Assembly: GCA_963665525.1 (NCBI GenBank)
Contig: OY762280.1
Coordinates: forward strand, 620,001 to 684,000
Direction of reading: 5' to 3'
Origin: UBA12077 sp963665525
Lineage (GTDB): Bacteria > Bacteroidota > Bacteroidia > Bacteroidales > UBA12077
DNA length: 64,000 bases
The position numbers were made by a program, and so were the translations under genes. The number at the start of each line of letters is the position of its first letter. The stretch's first letter is position 1. The notes beneath the pieces are model-generated. The model had not been told where the DNA came from. It did no database searches and saw only the letters and a list, made by a program, of their open reading frames with translations. Of the stretch, positions 43,012-51,791 are shown in pieces.

Positions 43012-45441
43012 TTATTCATATCTTAATGATTCTGCAGGATTTGCTTTTGCAGCTTTTAATGTTCTGTATGTTATGGTAAGCACTGCAATTGAAACTGCAA
43101 TGACAAATCCAATTAAAAAGTCAAACATGGTTAATGATATTTTATATTGATAATTTTGAAGCCAGTTTTTAGCAACAAAATATATTACCGGCCATGCAAT
43201 AACTGTTGCTATGGATACTAAAATAATAATCTCTTTTGAGATAATATAAAATATACTACGAACAGATGCACCCATAGCTTTTCGAATTCCTATTTCTTTA
43301 GTTCGTTGTTCAACAGTAAATGAAGTTAAACCAAATAAGCCCAAGGCTGCAATAACGATTGCCAAAATTGTAAATACAATGGATAGTTTAGCATTTTGCT
43401 GTTCTTCGTTATAGAGTCGTTTTAAATCCTCATTCATGTAAAAATATTGCATAGGTTCGTTTGATGTAAACTCATTCCATACATTTTCAATTTTGTTAAG
43501 AGTGTTATCAGGAGCATTTGCATCTGTTCTTATGGTAATAAATCGTGCATAACTATTATCACCGATGAATCTAAACATGTATGGTTCTATTCTCGTATGC
43601 AGTGATCTGAAGTGGAAATCTTCAACTACACCGATAATTGGCATAAACTGAGGTTCATCAGGATTATCATTATTTGTATTAAATCTTGTTTTGAAAGGAT
43701 CTGTGAGGTTAAAGTTTTTAACAGCACTATTATTTACAACACAAGCTTCTTTATCAGTAGCAAATGATTTATCAAATAACCTTCCCGATGAGAGCTTAAT
43801 TCCATACGTGTCAAAATAATCATAATCGACCCAGTTCGTTTCAAGTAAGAATGATTCCTGATCTCTGCCATCCATAGTATATCCATTCCCATTATTGTTG
43901 TGAGCAGGCGCTGCAGTAGAAAATGAAGCATTCTCAACACCGTTAATTTTCAATATTTCATTTTTAAATGCTTGTGTATTATCTTCAAGAATGCTTGCTC
44001 TTCGAATCAGAATTAAATGATCTTTATTAAAGCCCATATCCTTATTAAGCAAGAAGTTAATTTGCTTAAAAATGATTAATGTTCCTATAATTAAAATAAT
44101 AGATATTCCAAACTGAAGAACAACCAATACACTTCTTAATTTCCCATTTTTCATGCTATCTTTTATACTGCCTTTTAATACAGAAACAGGCTTAAACATG
44201 GATAGATAGAAAGCAGGGTAGCTTCCTGCTAATAATCCAACAAGTATTGTTATGAATAACAGTCCTGGTATAGTATACCATGTTCCGAAATAATCAAGGA
44301 ATAGATTAGATCGCAATAAATTATTAAAATACGGAAGGGTTAGTTCTATAATAAGAATAGCAATAATTAACGAAAGAAACGATAATAATATTGATTCTGC
44401 AAGGAATTGCTTAACTAACATTTTACGTGAAGATCCACTTACTTTTTTTATCCCTACTTCTTTAGCTCTTTTAGCTGCTTGTGCTGTTGATAAATTCATA
44501 AAGTTTATGGCAGCTATAACGATAATTAATATTGCAATACCTCCAAAAATATAAAGGAATTTTGGGTCACTGGCAGGTTTAACTTCATGCTCAATGCTTG
44601 GATCGAGGTGAATGTCAGTAAGCTTTTGTAATGCCAAAGAGTACTGATTGCCTTTATTTAAAAATTCGTCAAATGAAATTCCAAAGAATTGTTCAACTAC
44701 AGGACCAACATATTTAACCAACATCGGATGAAACTTCTCGTTTACCGATGCAGCTGATGCGCCTTCTTTTAACAATACATAAGTTGAAAAGCTGTTTGAT
44801 AACCAGTGTCCTTCATTTGCTCTTGGATTGGTAACAAATGAACCCAAAATGTTTGCATTAAAATGTGAAAGCTCCGGCACATCTTGCATAACTCCTGTAA
44901 CTTTATATAACGAAGTGTCGGATCCAATCTGAATCATTTTATCTATAGGATCTTCGTTACCAAATATTTTTTTAGCAGTCGATTCCGATAATACTGCTTT
45001 GTATGGTGCATTTAAAACAGTTTCAATATTTCCTTTTATAAGAGGAATTGAAAATATCTTAAAGAAAGCAGAATCAGCCTGAGCAAAACCAGATTGAGAA
45101 AAGCTTTTTTCTCTATATTTAACAACCGTTTCGCTCCAGAAGTTCATGCGAGTGAAATCTTCCATCTCAGGAAATTCTTGCATCATGGTTGGAGCAATTA
45201 CTGATGCTGTTGATGAAACATGAGCTTCTTGTCCTCCAATTTTACCATGAAGAACCACTCTGTATATTCTGTCTTTTTTAGTATTAAATTGATCATAACT
45301 GAGTTCATTTATTACAAATAATGCAATTAAAAGACTACAGGCTATTCCAATCGATAAACCAATTATATTAATGGCAACATATCCCTTTTGCCTGTTTAAA
45401 GCACGAATGCTGTGTTTAATAATATTCTTACTCATAGTCAT
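43012..45441 (-). CDS. FtsX/MacB-type ABC transporter permease
   Basis: 809 residues: first helix at about 20-42 (GYVAINIIGLSIGIACSLL), a periplasmic MacB-type domain (about 45-250), an FtsX block with GGIAILIIVIAAINFMNLSTAQAAKRAKEVGIKKVSG split here, and a second copy of both halves ending with the ALGLFGLTSFTVEQRTKEIGIRKAMGAS block and SLRYE. This is the duplicated form common in Bacteroidota. An ATPase partner is required but is not encoded next to it. Likely exports a peptide, lipoprotein or antimicrobial compound. Another copy lies at 56038. Confidence 0.9.
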   Translation of the reverse strand: MTMSKNIIKHSIRALNRQKGYVAINIIGLSIGIACSLLIALFVINELSYDQFNTKKDRIYRVVLHGKIGGQEAHVSSTASVIAPTMMQEFPEMEDFTRMNFWSETVVKYREKSFSQSGFAQADSAFFKIFSIPLIKGNIETVLNAPYKAVLSESTAKKIFGNEDPIDKMIQIGSDTSLYKVTGVMQDVPELSHFNANILGSFVTNPRANEGHWLSNSFSTYVLLKEGASAASVNEKFHPMLVKYVGPVVEQFFGISFDEFLNKGNQYSLALQKLTDIHLDPSIEHEVKPASDPKFLYIFGGIAILIIVIAAINFMNLSTAQAAKRAKEVGIKKVSGSSRKMLVKQFLAESILLSFLSLIIAILIIELTLPYFNNLLRSNLFLDYFGTWYTIPGLLFITILVGLLAGSYPAFYLSMFKPVSVLKGSIKDSMKNGKLRSVLVVLQFGISIILIIGTLIIFKQINFLLNKDMGFNKDHLILIRRASILEDNTQAFKNEILKINGVENASFSTAAPAHNNNGNGYTMDGRDQESFLLETNWVDYDYFDTYGIKLSSGRLFDKSFATDKEACVVNNSAVKNFNLTDPFKTRFNTNNDNPDEPQFMPIIGVVEDFHFRSLHTRIEPYMFRFIGDNSYARFITIRTDANAPDNTLNKIENVWNEFTSNEPMQYFYMNEDLKRLYNEEQQNAKLSIVFTILAIVIAALGLFGLTSFTVEQRTKEIGIRKAMGASVRSIFYIISKEIIILVSIATVIAWPVIYFVAKNWLQNYQYKISLTMFDFLIGFVIAVSIAVLTITYRTLKAAKANPAESLRYE

Positions 45442-45572
45442 TTGATTTTTATATCTTAGTATAATTCCTACTTAAATTTAAAGTAAGACGACAAATTTGA
45501 TTTAAAGTTACATGTGCAAAAAAAAAGTTTGTGCTAAATGCAATAATTTGAAAAATGTTCGTCAGGTATAAT

Positions 45573-46151
45573 ATGAACACCGAAAAAGAAAATAGAGGAT
45601 TAAGATCATTTATTTCATCCGAGTATAGAAATTTAGTTTCATTTGTTCGCAGATATTTAAATGAACGATATTATGATATTAGTGCTGAAGATATTGTTCA
45701 GGATGTAGCGGTTAACCTATTTTCGAAACTTGATATGGATGAACAGTTAGAGAATGTAGCAGGATATGTTTATCGTTCGGTAAGGAATAAAATAAAAGAT
45801 TTTCAGAAAAAGAATAAGAGAGAGATTCCTTTTGAAAAATATACACATGAGGGTGATGAGGATAGTTATTCGCAGCAAATAACTGAAATAGAAGATACTT
45901 TCTTTTATGAGATTGATGATCAAAAATTTTACAATTCTCTAAATGATGCATTAAGCAGATTAAGTCCTAACCAACAAATGGTATTTGTAGCTACAGAAAT
46001 TGATGGATATACATTTGAAGAGTTATCGGACGAATTAAATATACCTGTAGGGACACTTCTTTCGTGGAAACACCGGGGAGTTAAGAAATTAAAGGAATTA
46101 GTCAGGCCTGATGATTTCTATAAAGAAAACGATAATATGAATAAAGAATAA
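45573..46151 (+). CDS. ECF-type sigma-70 factor
   Basis: I start at 45573 (192 residues, MNTEKENRG) rather than at 45555, because AGG lies about 10 bases upstream and homologues begin here. Sigma region 2 spans about residues 10-75 (FVRRYLNERYYDISAEDIVQDVAVNLF) and region 4 about 120-175 (LSPNQQMVFVATEIDGYTFEELSD then a helix-turn-helix LNIPVGTLLSWKHRGVKKL). No anti-sigma of FecR type follows; instead a 144-residue membrane protein is 28 bases away and may take that role. Confidence 0.88.
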   Translation: MNTEKENRGLRSFISSEYRNLVSFVRRYLNERYYDISAEDIVQDVAVNLFSKLDMDEQLENVAGYVYRSVRNKIKDFQKKNKREIPFEKYTHEGDEDSYSQQITEIEDTFFYEIDDQKFYNSLNDALSRLSPNQQMVFVATEIDGYTFEELSDELNIPVGTLLSWKHRGVKKLKELVRPDDFYKENDNMNKE

Positions 46152-46179
46152 AATAGAAAAATCATTAAATATATTAAAA

Positions 46180-46614
46180 ATGGAAAGAGTATATACACAC
46201 AAAACACATCCGGTATTACGAGGTTTAAAATTCTTCGGATTTATTATACTTGGAGCATTAGCAGCAGCAGGATTTGCATTCGTATTTGGATATTTTGTAA
46301 TGTTGCTTTGGAATTGGCTTATGCCAATGATTTTTGGATTAACAACTTTAACATTTTGGCAGGCAGCCGGAATAGTTTTACTTGCTCGATTAATTTTTGG
46401 AGGTTTTAAACATGCTCATGATCATCCCAAAAGACCAAGAACACCAAGGCCTTCAAGAACATCACGCAGAAGATTTTTTGATGAATGGAAAGACGAAATG
46501 AAAACAGAAAATTTGTGTAATGACTGGAGAAATTTCGACGATTATTGGTGGGAAGAAGGAGAGCAGGCATATAAGGATTATGTCGAACGCCGAAAAGAAC
46601 AGGAACAAAGATAA
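46180..46614 (+). CDS. Small membrane protein, possible anti-sigma partner
   Basis: 144 residues with two hydrophobic spans (about 16-45 and 58-76) and a long charged C-terminal tail (FFDEWKDEMKTENLCNDW, then EEGEQAYKDYVERRKE). No known family motif. It follows the ECF sigma gene by 28 bases on the same strand, the position where anti-sigma factors or regulon members often lie. The function is unknown; a sigma-regulating role is inference from position only. Confidence 0.55.
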   Translation: MERVYTHKTHPVLRGLKFFGFIILGALAAAGFAFVFGYFVMLLWNWLMPMIFGLTTLTFWQAAGIVLLARLIFGGFKHAHDHPKRPRTPRPSRTSRRRFFDEWKDEMKTENLCNDWRNFDDYWWEEGEQAYKDYVERRKEQEQR

Positions 46615-46620
46615 AACAAG

Positions 46621-46675
46621 CTTATAGCTATTGGTTTGCAAATTACGGCTAATAGCTAAAGCTTTAACTATTGGT
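46621..46675. repeat. AGCT-rich dispersed repeat, second copy
   Basis: GGCTAATAGCT (46647-46657), the reverse complement of AGCTATTAGCC, matches the repeat at 14397 at 10 of 11 bases. AGCTATTGG-type words flank it on both sides. The open frame upstream of the ICMT-like gene runs through this repeat, which supports the start at 46679. Confidence 0.35.
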
Positions 46676-46678
46676 ATC

Positions 46679-47185
46679 ATGGAAAATCTTAAAGTTAAAA
46701 AGCATAAAGCAAGACCCGATTTAACAGGGGAGCATCCATTGGGAGATTTAGGTCAACTAATTCTTTTAATGCTTTTCTTAGGAGTTTGGGCAGTAGATAT
46801 TTTTTTTATTAATCTTTCGGAAAAAGAATATCTTCATATTTCCAAATGGATATATCTTCCGATAGGTTCTGTAATTCTTCTTTTTGGATTTTTACTTAAA
46901 AATAAAAGTACAGAACTAATATTTAAAACGAAACGAAGTAAGCCTGAAATTGTAAATGATAAAATATATACTAAATTACGACATCCGATGTATTTAGCTG
47001 CTTTGTTATTTTATTTGGGTGTTACTGTTTTAATGTATTCATTACCATTGTTTATCATGTTTATAATCATCTTTTTATTCTACAACTATATTGCAAAACA
47101 CGAAGAAAAGTTATTGCTTCATCAATTTGGTGATAGCTATGCTAATTACATGAAAAAAGTTAAGCGATGGATTCCGAGATTCTAA
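46679..47185 (+). CDS. Isoprenylcysteine methyltransferase-like membrane protein
   Basis: 168 residues from the Met at 46679 (MENLKVKKHKARPDL); the frame is open from 46631 but that stretch is intergenic repeat. Four hydrophobic spans and the C-terminal signature RHPMYLAALLFYLG, then EEKLLLHQFGDSYANYMKKVKRWIP, of the ICMT/phospholipid-methyltransferase-like family in which SAM binds at the RHP block. The substrate in bacteria is often a lipid or small metabolite and is not known here. It is close to the ECF sigma operon and may be a member of it. Confidence 0.82.
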   Translation: MENLKVKKHKARPDLTGEHPLGDLGQLILLMLFLGVWAVDIFFINLSEKEYLHISKWIYLPIGSVILLFGFLLKNKSTELIFKTKRSKPEIVNDKIYTKLRHPMYLAALLFYLGVTVLMYSLPLFIMFIIIFLFYNYIAKHEEKLLLHQFGDSYANYMKKVKRWIPRF

Positions 47186-47323
47186 TCTTAGGTATAAAAT
47201 TTTCATCTTTCTGGTTATTTTTTTTATTAACATTTTAGAATTTATCATAAGTTTAAAAGTAAATTTATATTGATTTATATTAAATTTGGTTTTATTCTTT
47301 TTTAAGAAACACCTTAAAAACTT

Positions 47324-49918
47324 ATGATTATGAGAAAACTTTTCTTGCTAACATTGTTAGCTTTATGTGTATTTATTGAACTTAATGCACAGTGGAGTAA
47401 AACTTCCGGGCCCGAAGGAGGATATGCCGAAGGTATTTTGGCCATTCAAGATACTTTATTTGTTGCTTCAACTTACGATGGAATATTTAGGTCAAAAGAT
47501 AATGGAGATTATTGGGAAATTGTTGATAATGGGTTACCTGATCGGGATATTGAAGCAATCTATACTTACGAAAATACATTATATGCTAGTATTGATTATA
47601 GCGGGATCTATAAATCGGAAGATATGGGTGACACATGGGAAGCTATTAATAACGGAATAAATTATAAGACTTTCTACCGTTTATTAGTTCAAGATTCCAA
47701 TATTTATGCAAGTAATTCAGAGGGTGGAGTTTATTATTCTTCAGATAATGGACAAAACTGGCTTGATAGAAGCGAAGGAATATCTGATGATGTAATATAT
47801 TCATTTACATATTTTGATTCCAAAATATTTGCAGGTGGTGACAGCCTTTATTATTCAGAAGATAATGGTATTGGTTGGAAAACTATTGAAATTGATGGTA
47901 TTAGCTCAAAAATAATGTCTATTGTAACAACTGACACTGTAATGTTTCTTAAAAGTGGGACAGGAATTTATATTTCCGAGGACACAGCAAAAACTTGGTC
48001 AAAGGCAAGTTTAAGTACAAATGCTGCTTATGGCAGGTTATATGAGCATAACGATACAGTTTTTGTTAGTTCAAGTTTTTGCCGTATTTATTCTTCAATT
48101 GACAATTTTGTAACATGGAATATGATGCAAAATGGCCTTTCGAGTATATTGAGTGGTTTTTGTCCAGTTTCTGGAGATTATTTTATGACTACCCATGATG
48201 GAATCTATAAAAGTGAAGATAAAGGAGTAAATTGGAAGTACAGTGATAATGGTTATACCAGGTTAAGGATATTATCAATGGCAAATAACAATGATTATAT
48301 ATTTGCTGGTACAGATGATAAAGGAGTATTTCGATCCAATGATAAGGGAGAAACATGGGAAATAGTTAATGAAGGATTGGACAATGCTAGCTCAAAAGAA
48401 GTAAGGAAAATTGTTGTAATGGATGACCAAATTTTACTGGCAACACTAAATGGATTATATAAATCTAATGACAATGGTGATAATTGGAAATATGTAAATG
48501 ATCTAGGAACGTTTCAAGGTATTACTAAGATGGCTTCCAGTAATGGAAATCTAGCCGCATTTGTTCCTCAAAATGGAGTTTATACATCAACAGATACTGG
48601 ATCAACTTGGAATCTATCATCGGCAGAAAATTTCAATTTAGATTATATATACAATTGTATTGAGATGAAAGGGGATTCAATTTTTTTAGGCACTTTCACA
48701 GGAAATATATTAATTTCTCGGGATTTTGGTAATACTTGGAAAGATCTGAAATTAAATTCTAATCAGAATAATATAAATGAAATTAGAATGTATCATGATA
48801 CATTATTCGTAGCATCAAGTGATGATATGTATTATACATTAGATCTTGGAGTTACCTGGAAATCATTTAATAATGGATTAACTGCAAATTATATGAGGGA
48901 TTTTTATGAAGCAGGTGATAAATATGTTGCATCAACAATAGGTGGAGGTATTTTTGTTTATTATAAAGCAAATAAAAAATGGTATGATATAAAAGATAAC
49001 TTTGATAATTCAGTTTGTAACTTCTTATATGTTGATGATGTACTTTATATGGGCACAGACCGTTCAAGTGTATGGAAAAGGGAAAGTTTAAATATTTCTC
49101 CTATAATTACAGTTATAACAAGCACTTTGACTACACCTGAAGAAACAGAAATTAAAATAGATATTTCTAATTTAGTTGTTGAGGACCCGGATAATTCATT
49201 CCCTAGTGATTTTTCACTGAAAATAAATACTGGTAATAATTATACCGTTGATGGAACTGCTATTTTACCTGACGAAGATTTCAATGGTAATTTATCCATA
49301 CCAGTTCTCGTAAATGATGGAATTTTTGATAGCAATGTATACAATATTAGTATTGAAGTAACAGCAGTAAACGATGCACCAAAGATTGTAGATGCTAATA
49401 CACTTTACACTATTGAAGATACTCCAATTGAGATAAAGGTAACAGACCTTACAATAAACGATCCTGATAATGATTATCCTGATGATTATTCGTTAAGTGT
49501 TTATGCTGGTAATAATTATTCGGTTAATAATACTTTTGTAATACCAGATGATGGATATGTTGGTTATTTAAGTGTACCAGTATCTGTTAATGATGGGATT
49601 GAAAGTGATAAGTTCAATGTTATAGTTGAAGTAGCAGAATCCACAGGGATACAAGCTCCATATAAATCAAATTACAATTTATATCCAAACCCGGCTGATG
49701 AGAATGTTGTTATTGAATTTGAGAATGATGTTTATGGCCTATTCTCAATAAAAATTTATGATTCTTTAGGAAGAATTGTTTTTCAAAAATCTAAACATAA
49801 ACAAACAATTAATTTTAACGAAAGAGTTGACATAAGCCAATTAGATAATGGGATATATTTTATTGAAGTAAAGAATTTAGCTAATTTTGAGATTACTGAG
49901 AAAATAATTAAAAAATAA
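47324..49918 (+). CDS. BNR-repeat surface protein with T9SS sorting domain
   Basis: 864 residues. A second Met 2 codons on could be the true start of the signal peptide (MRKLFLLTLLALCVF...NAQ). Roughly ten Asp-box/BNR-like blades (residues about 25-590) of the kind S-x-D-x-G-x-x-W (SEDMGDTWEAI, SSDNGQNWLDR, SNDKGETWEIV), giving a beta-propeller. Two cadherin/Ig-like repeats follow (about 590-770), each with ITV or AVNDAP-type starts. The end is a type A T9SS sorting domain (YNLYPNPADENVVIEF to EKIIKK). Probably an outer-surface adhesin or glycan-binding protein; no catalytic residue is evident. Confidence 0.85.
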   Translation: MIMRKLFLLTLLALCVFIELNAQWSKTSGPEGGYAEGILAIQDTLFVASTYDGIFRSKDNGDYWEIVDNGLPDRDIEAIYTYENTLYASIDYSGIYKSEDMGDTWEAINNGINYKTFYRLLVQDSNIYASNSEGGVYYSSDNGQNWLDRSEGISDDVIYSFTYFDSKIFAGGDSLYYSEDNGIGWKTIEIDGISSKIMSIVTTDTVMFLKSGTGIYISEDTAKTWSKASLSTNAAYGRLYEHNDTVFVSSSFCRIYSSIDNFVTWNMMQNGLSSILSGFCPVSGDYFMTTHDGIYKSEDKGVNWKYSDNGYTRLRILSMANNNDYIFAGTDDKGVFRSNDKGETWEIVNEGLDNASSKEVRKIVVMDDQILLATLNGLYKSNDNGDNWKYVNDLGTFQGITKMASSNGNLAAFVPQNGVYTSTDTGSTWNLSSAENFNLDYIYNCIEMKGDSIFLGTFTGNILISRDFGNTWKDLKLNSNQNNINEIRMYHDTLFVASSDDMYYTLDLGVTWKSFNNGLTANYMRDFYEAGDKYVASTIGGGIFVYYKANKKWYDIKDNFDNSVCNFLYVDDVLYMGTDRSSVWKRESLNISPIITVITSTLTTPEETEIKIDISNLVVEDPDNSFPSDFSLKINTGNNYTVDGTAILPDEDFNGNLSIPVLVNDGIFDSNVYNISIEVTAVNDAPKIVDANTLYTIEDTPIEIKVTDLTINDPDNDYPDDYSLSVYAGNNYSVNNTFVIPDDGYVGYLSVPVSVNDGIESDKFNVIVEVAESTGIQAPYKSNYNLYPNPADENVVIEFENDVYGLFSIKIYDSLGRIVFQKSKHKQTINFNERVDISQLDNGIYFIEVKNLANFEITEKIIKK

Positions 49919-50132
49919 ATTTAGATTGAAGCAGCAACAATTAATATATTGTCTATCTGTCTATGGTTTCTTTTCTAGACCTGATATTCTTGTTCAAGTA
50001 TACCGGCCTGTATATTTATCGGATGAATACTAATATCAGTCAATAACCTTTTAAACGCTTTTGTTGAGAAATTGTTTTTGGTTACTTCATCAAATAGATC
50101 TAAGTAAACATGAGAAATAATAAAACCTTAAG

Positions 50133-50164
50133 ATATAGACTGGTGTTATACCAGTCTATATTTT
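50133..50164 (+). terminator. 12-bp hairpin in the gap before the thiamine-binding gene
   Basis: ATATAGACTGGT pairs exactly with ACCAGTCTATAT around GTTAT, followed by TTT. It lies 215 bases after the BNR gene. The gap of 301 bases (49919-50219) holds nothing else I can support; a 47-codon open stretch on the minus strand has no start codon. Confidence 0.55.
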
Positions 50165-50219
50165 AGATGAGTGATTATTTTAATGGAAATTAAACTTTGA
50201 ATTTTATCAAAAATATTTT

Positions 50220-50462
50220 CTAAGCTGGACAAGAATTCGATATCTTAATATTAAAAACCGAAGCCTTGTTTTCCATCATTGTACCCATCGATTGGGTTAA
50301 AGTTTTCATTACTTCTTGATATTCTCCTGTTAAAAAGCTGCTCATTCTTCCAAATTCCACTTTTATCTTCTCATTTTCAGTTAGCTTATCGATAAATTCT
50401 GATATTGGAGCGTTAAAATTCTCGGCTAAAGGATAATAACTTATTTCTACTGTAACGATCAT
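50220..50462 (-). CDS. Thiamine-binding-like (MTH1187/YkoF family) protein
   Basis: 80 residues with the layout of the MTH1187/YkoF family: a starting strand MIVTVEISYYPL, then the ISEFIDKLTENE helix, GRMSSFLTGEYQEVMKTL and a last strand VFNIKIS. Ferredoxin-like fold expected, probably cytoplasmic. Members bind thiamine or related compounds, but ligand residues cannot be confirmed here. It lies 2 bases after the methyltransferase gene and is likely co-transcribed with it. Confidence 0.65.
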   Translation of the reverse strand: MIVTVEISYYPLAENFNAPISEFIDKLTENEKIKVEFGRMSSFLTGEYQEVMKTLTQSMGTMMENKASVFNIKISNSCPA

Positions 50463-50464
50463 CT

Positions 50465-51112
50465 TTATTTTGTTTTTTGAACTATTGCTGCCATGAAAGC
50501 AGGTTCTGTTCGGTTTGCTTCGGGTTTATTATCAAGTAATTCGAATGCAAGAGAGAAATAAACGCCATAGTTCATTTTGGGTTCGCCAAAATGTTTTAGT
50601 ATCGCTTCCAATTCTTCTTTCGATAGAAAATTAGCATTACGAAAAGTTTCATCATTTTCTTTGTTTTTGCCAATTTCTGAATATTTATTTAAACATCCCA
50701 GAACAAGATGTCCACCTGGTTTTAAGACTCTATATATTTCTTCAAATACTTTATCCTGATCTTCAATAAATTCAATCATTGTTATAAATGATACAACAGA
50801 AAAGCTATTATCAGGGAAAGGTATATTTCGGGAATCTGCTTTAATAAATTTGGCGTTAATTTGTTTTTGTTCAGTATATTTCAACATTTCATCCGAAATA
50901 TCTATTGCTGTTACATCAAATCCACAATTAGTAAAAATATTGGTCCAGTGCCCAGTTCCGCAGCCCAGTTCTAACATTTTTGTTTTTGGAATATTTTTAA
51001 TTAAATCCACAATTAATTTTTCTTCTATATCATTCACTTTTTTGCCAATTTCGGTGTTGTAATAAGCATCATACTCTTTGGCAACATCAGGTTTTAAAAA
51101 TACATTCATCAT
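50465..51112 (-). CDS. Class I SAM-dependent methyltransferase
   Basis: 215 residues. Motif I is LELGCGTGHWTNIF (about 46-59), followed by DVTAIDISDEML, the ADSRNIPFPDNSFSVVSF block and YRVLKPGGHLVLG, all of the UbiE/Methyltransf_11 type. It is soluble. No clue to the acceptor. It heads a two-gene operon with the thiamine-binding-like gene; the alternative start is the second Met one codon later. Confidence 0.87.
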   Translation of the reverse strand: MMNVFLKPDVAKEYDAYYNTEIGKKVNDIEEKLIVDLIKNIPKTKMLELGCGTGHWTNIFTNCGFDVTAIDISDEMLKYTEQKQINAKFIKADSRNIPFPDNSFSVVSFITMIEFIEDQDKVFEEIYRVLKPGGHLVLGCLNKYSEIGKNKENDETFRNANFLSKEELEAILKHFGEPKMNYGVYFSLAFELLDNKPEANRTEPAFMAAIVQKTK

Positions 51113-51264
51113 CGTTAAAATTTTAGCTCAAATTTAAGATAGAACCTTTATATGTAAAAGATTAATGAGATTTATTTTAGCAATTATTAGCTTACCTAAA
51201 GATTATCTTTTGTTAAATTGAAATGTTTTTTAACTTGCAGTACTGAAATCAAATTTTAAGACCA

Positions 51265-51753
51265 ATGGCAGGAATACATTACAAAGAATCGCAAAAGGTA
51301 AATTTAAGTTGGAAGTGGATTTTATTTATAGGCTTTTATATTCTCATGTTTTGGGCATTGATTCAACAGTTTGGTGAGAAACCAGATATTTCTGCCATTA
51401 CTTCTATCATTTTTAGTTTATGCTTACTTATTCTGTTTAATATTATCATAATTATTATGAGGCTCGAAACAGAAATTAACGAGAGAGAAATTAGGGTAAA
51501 GTATAAACCATTTCATATAAAGCCAAGAATTATTCGATGGGATGAGGTTTCAAAGTTTTATTTAAGAGATTTTAAACCTGTACGAGAATACGGTGGACAT
51601 GGTATTCAGCGAAGATTAAAATACGGAAAATCATTTACTGTATCAGGAAACAAAGGTTTACAGTTGATTTTAAAAGATGGAAAGAGAATTTTGATTGGTA
51701 CACAAAAGCCCAAGGAGTTGGGAATGGTAATAGAAAAAATAAAAAACCACTGA
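51265..51753 (+). CDS. Two-helix membrane protein with PH-like C-terminal domain
   Basis: 162 residues with two membrane spans (about 17-36 and 44-65) followed by a soluble domain (ETEINEREIRVKYKPFHIKPRI, RWDEVSKFYLRDF and GKRILIGTQKPKEL) with the strand pattern of bacterial PH-like (bPH) domains. The family is unknown to me by name. It stands alone. Its stop codon overlaps the left arm of a hairpin that serves as terminator for the opposing cysteate synthase gene. Confidence 0.65.
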   Translation: MAGIHYKESQKVNLSWKWILFIGFYILMFWALIQQFGEKPDISAITSIIFSLCLLILFNIIIIIMRLETEINEREIRVKYKPFHIKPRIIRWDEVSKFYLRDFKPVREYGGHGIQRRLKYGKSFTVSGNKGLQLILKDGKRILIGTQKPKELGMVIEKIKNH

Positions 51754-51770
51754 CGAAAAATCAGTGGTTT
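51741..51770 (-). terminator. Terminator for the cysteate synthase gene
   Basis: AAACCACTGA (51744-51753) pairs with TCAGTGGTTT (51761-51770) around CGAAAAA. Read on the minus strand, the stem is followed by TTTTTT, so it mainly ends transcription from the cysteate synthase side; the T-run on the plus strand is shorter. Confidence 0.75.
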
Positions 51771-51791
51771 AAAATATATTGTAGTTCGCTA

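Noticed and set aside
45528..45550. TTTG and TAATTTG before the ECF sigma gene at 45573 as a promoter
   Set aside because: The elements are only 12 bases apart, too close for a -33/-7 pair, and the second lacks one consensus base.
49960..50125. Open stretch of about 47 codons on the minus strand in the gap before the thiamine-binding gene, with a protein-like composition
   Set aside because: It has no start codon, an upstream stop, and a length that is common by chance in A+T-rich DNA, so I do not call it a gene or remnant.
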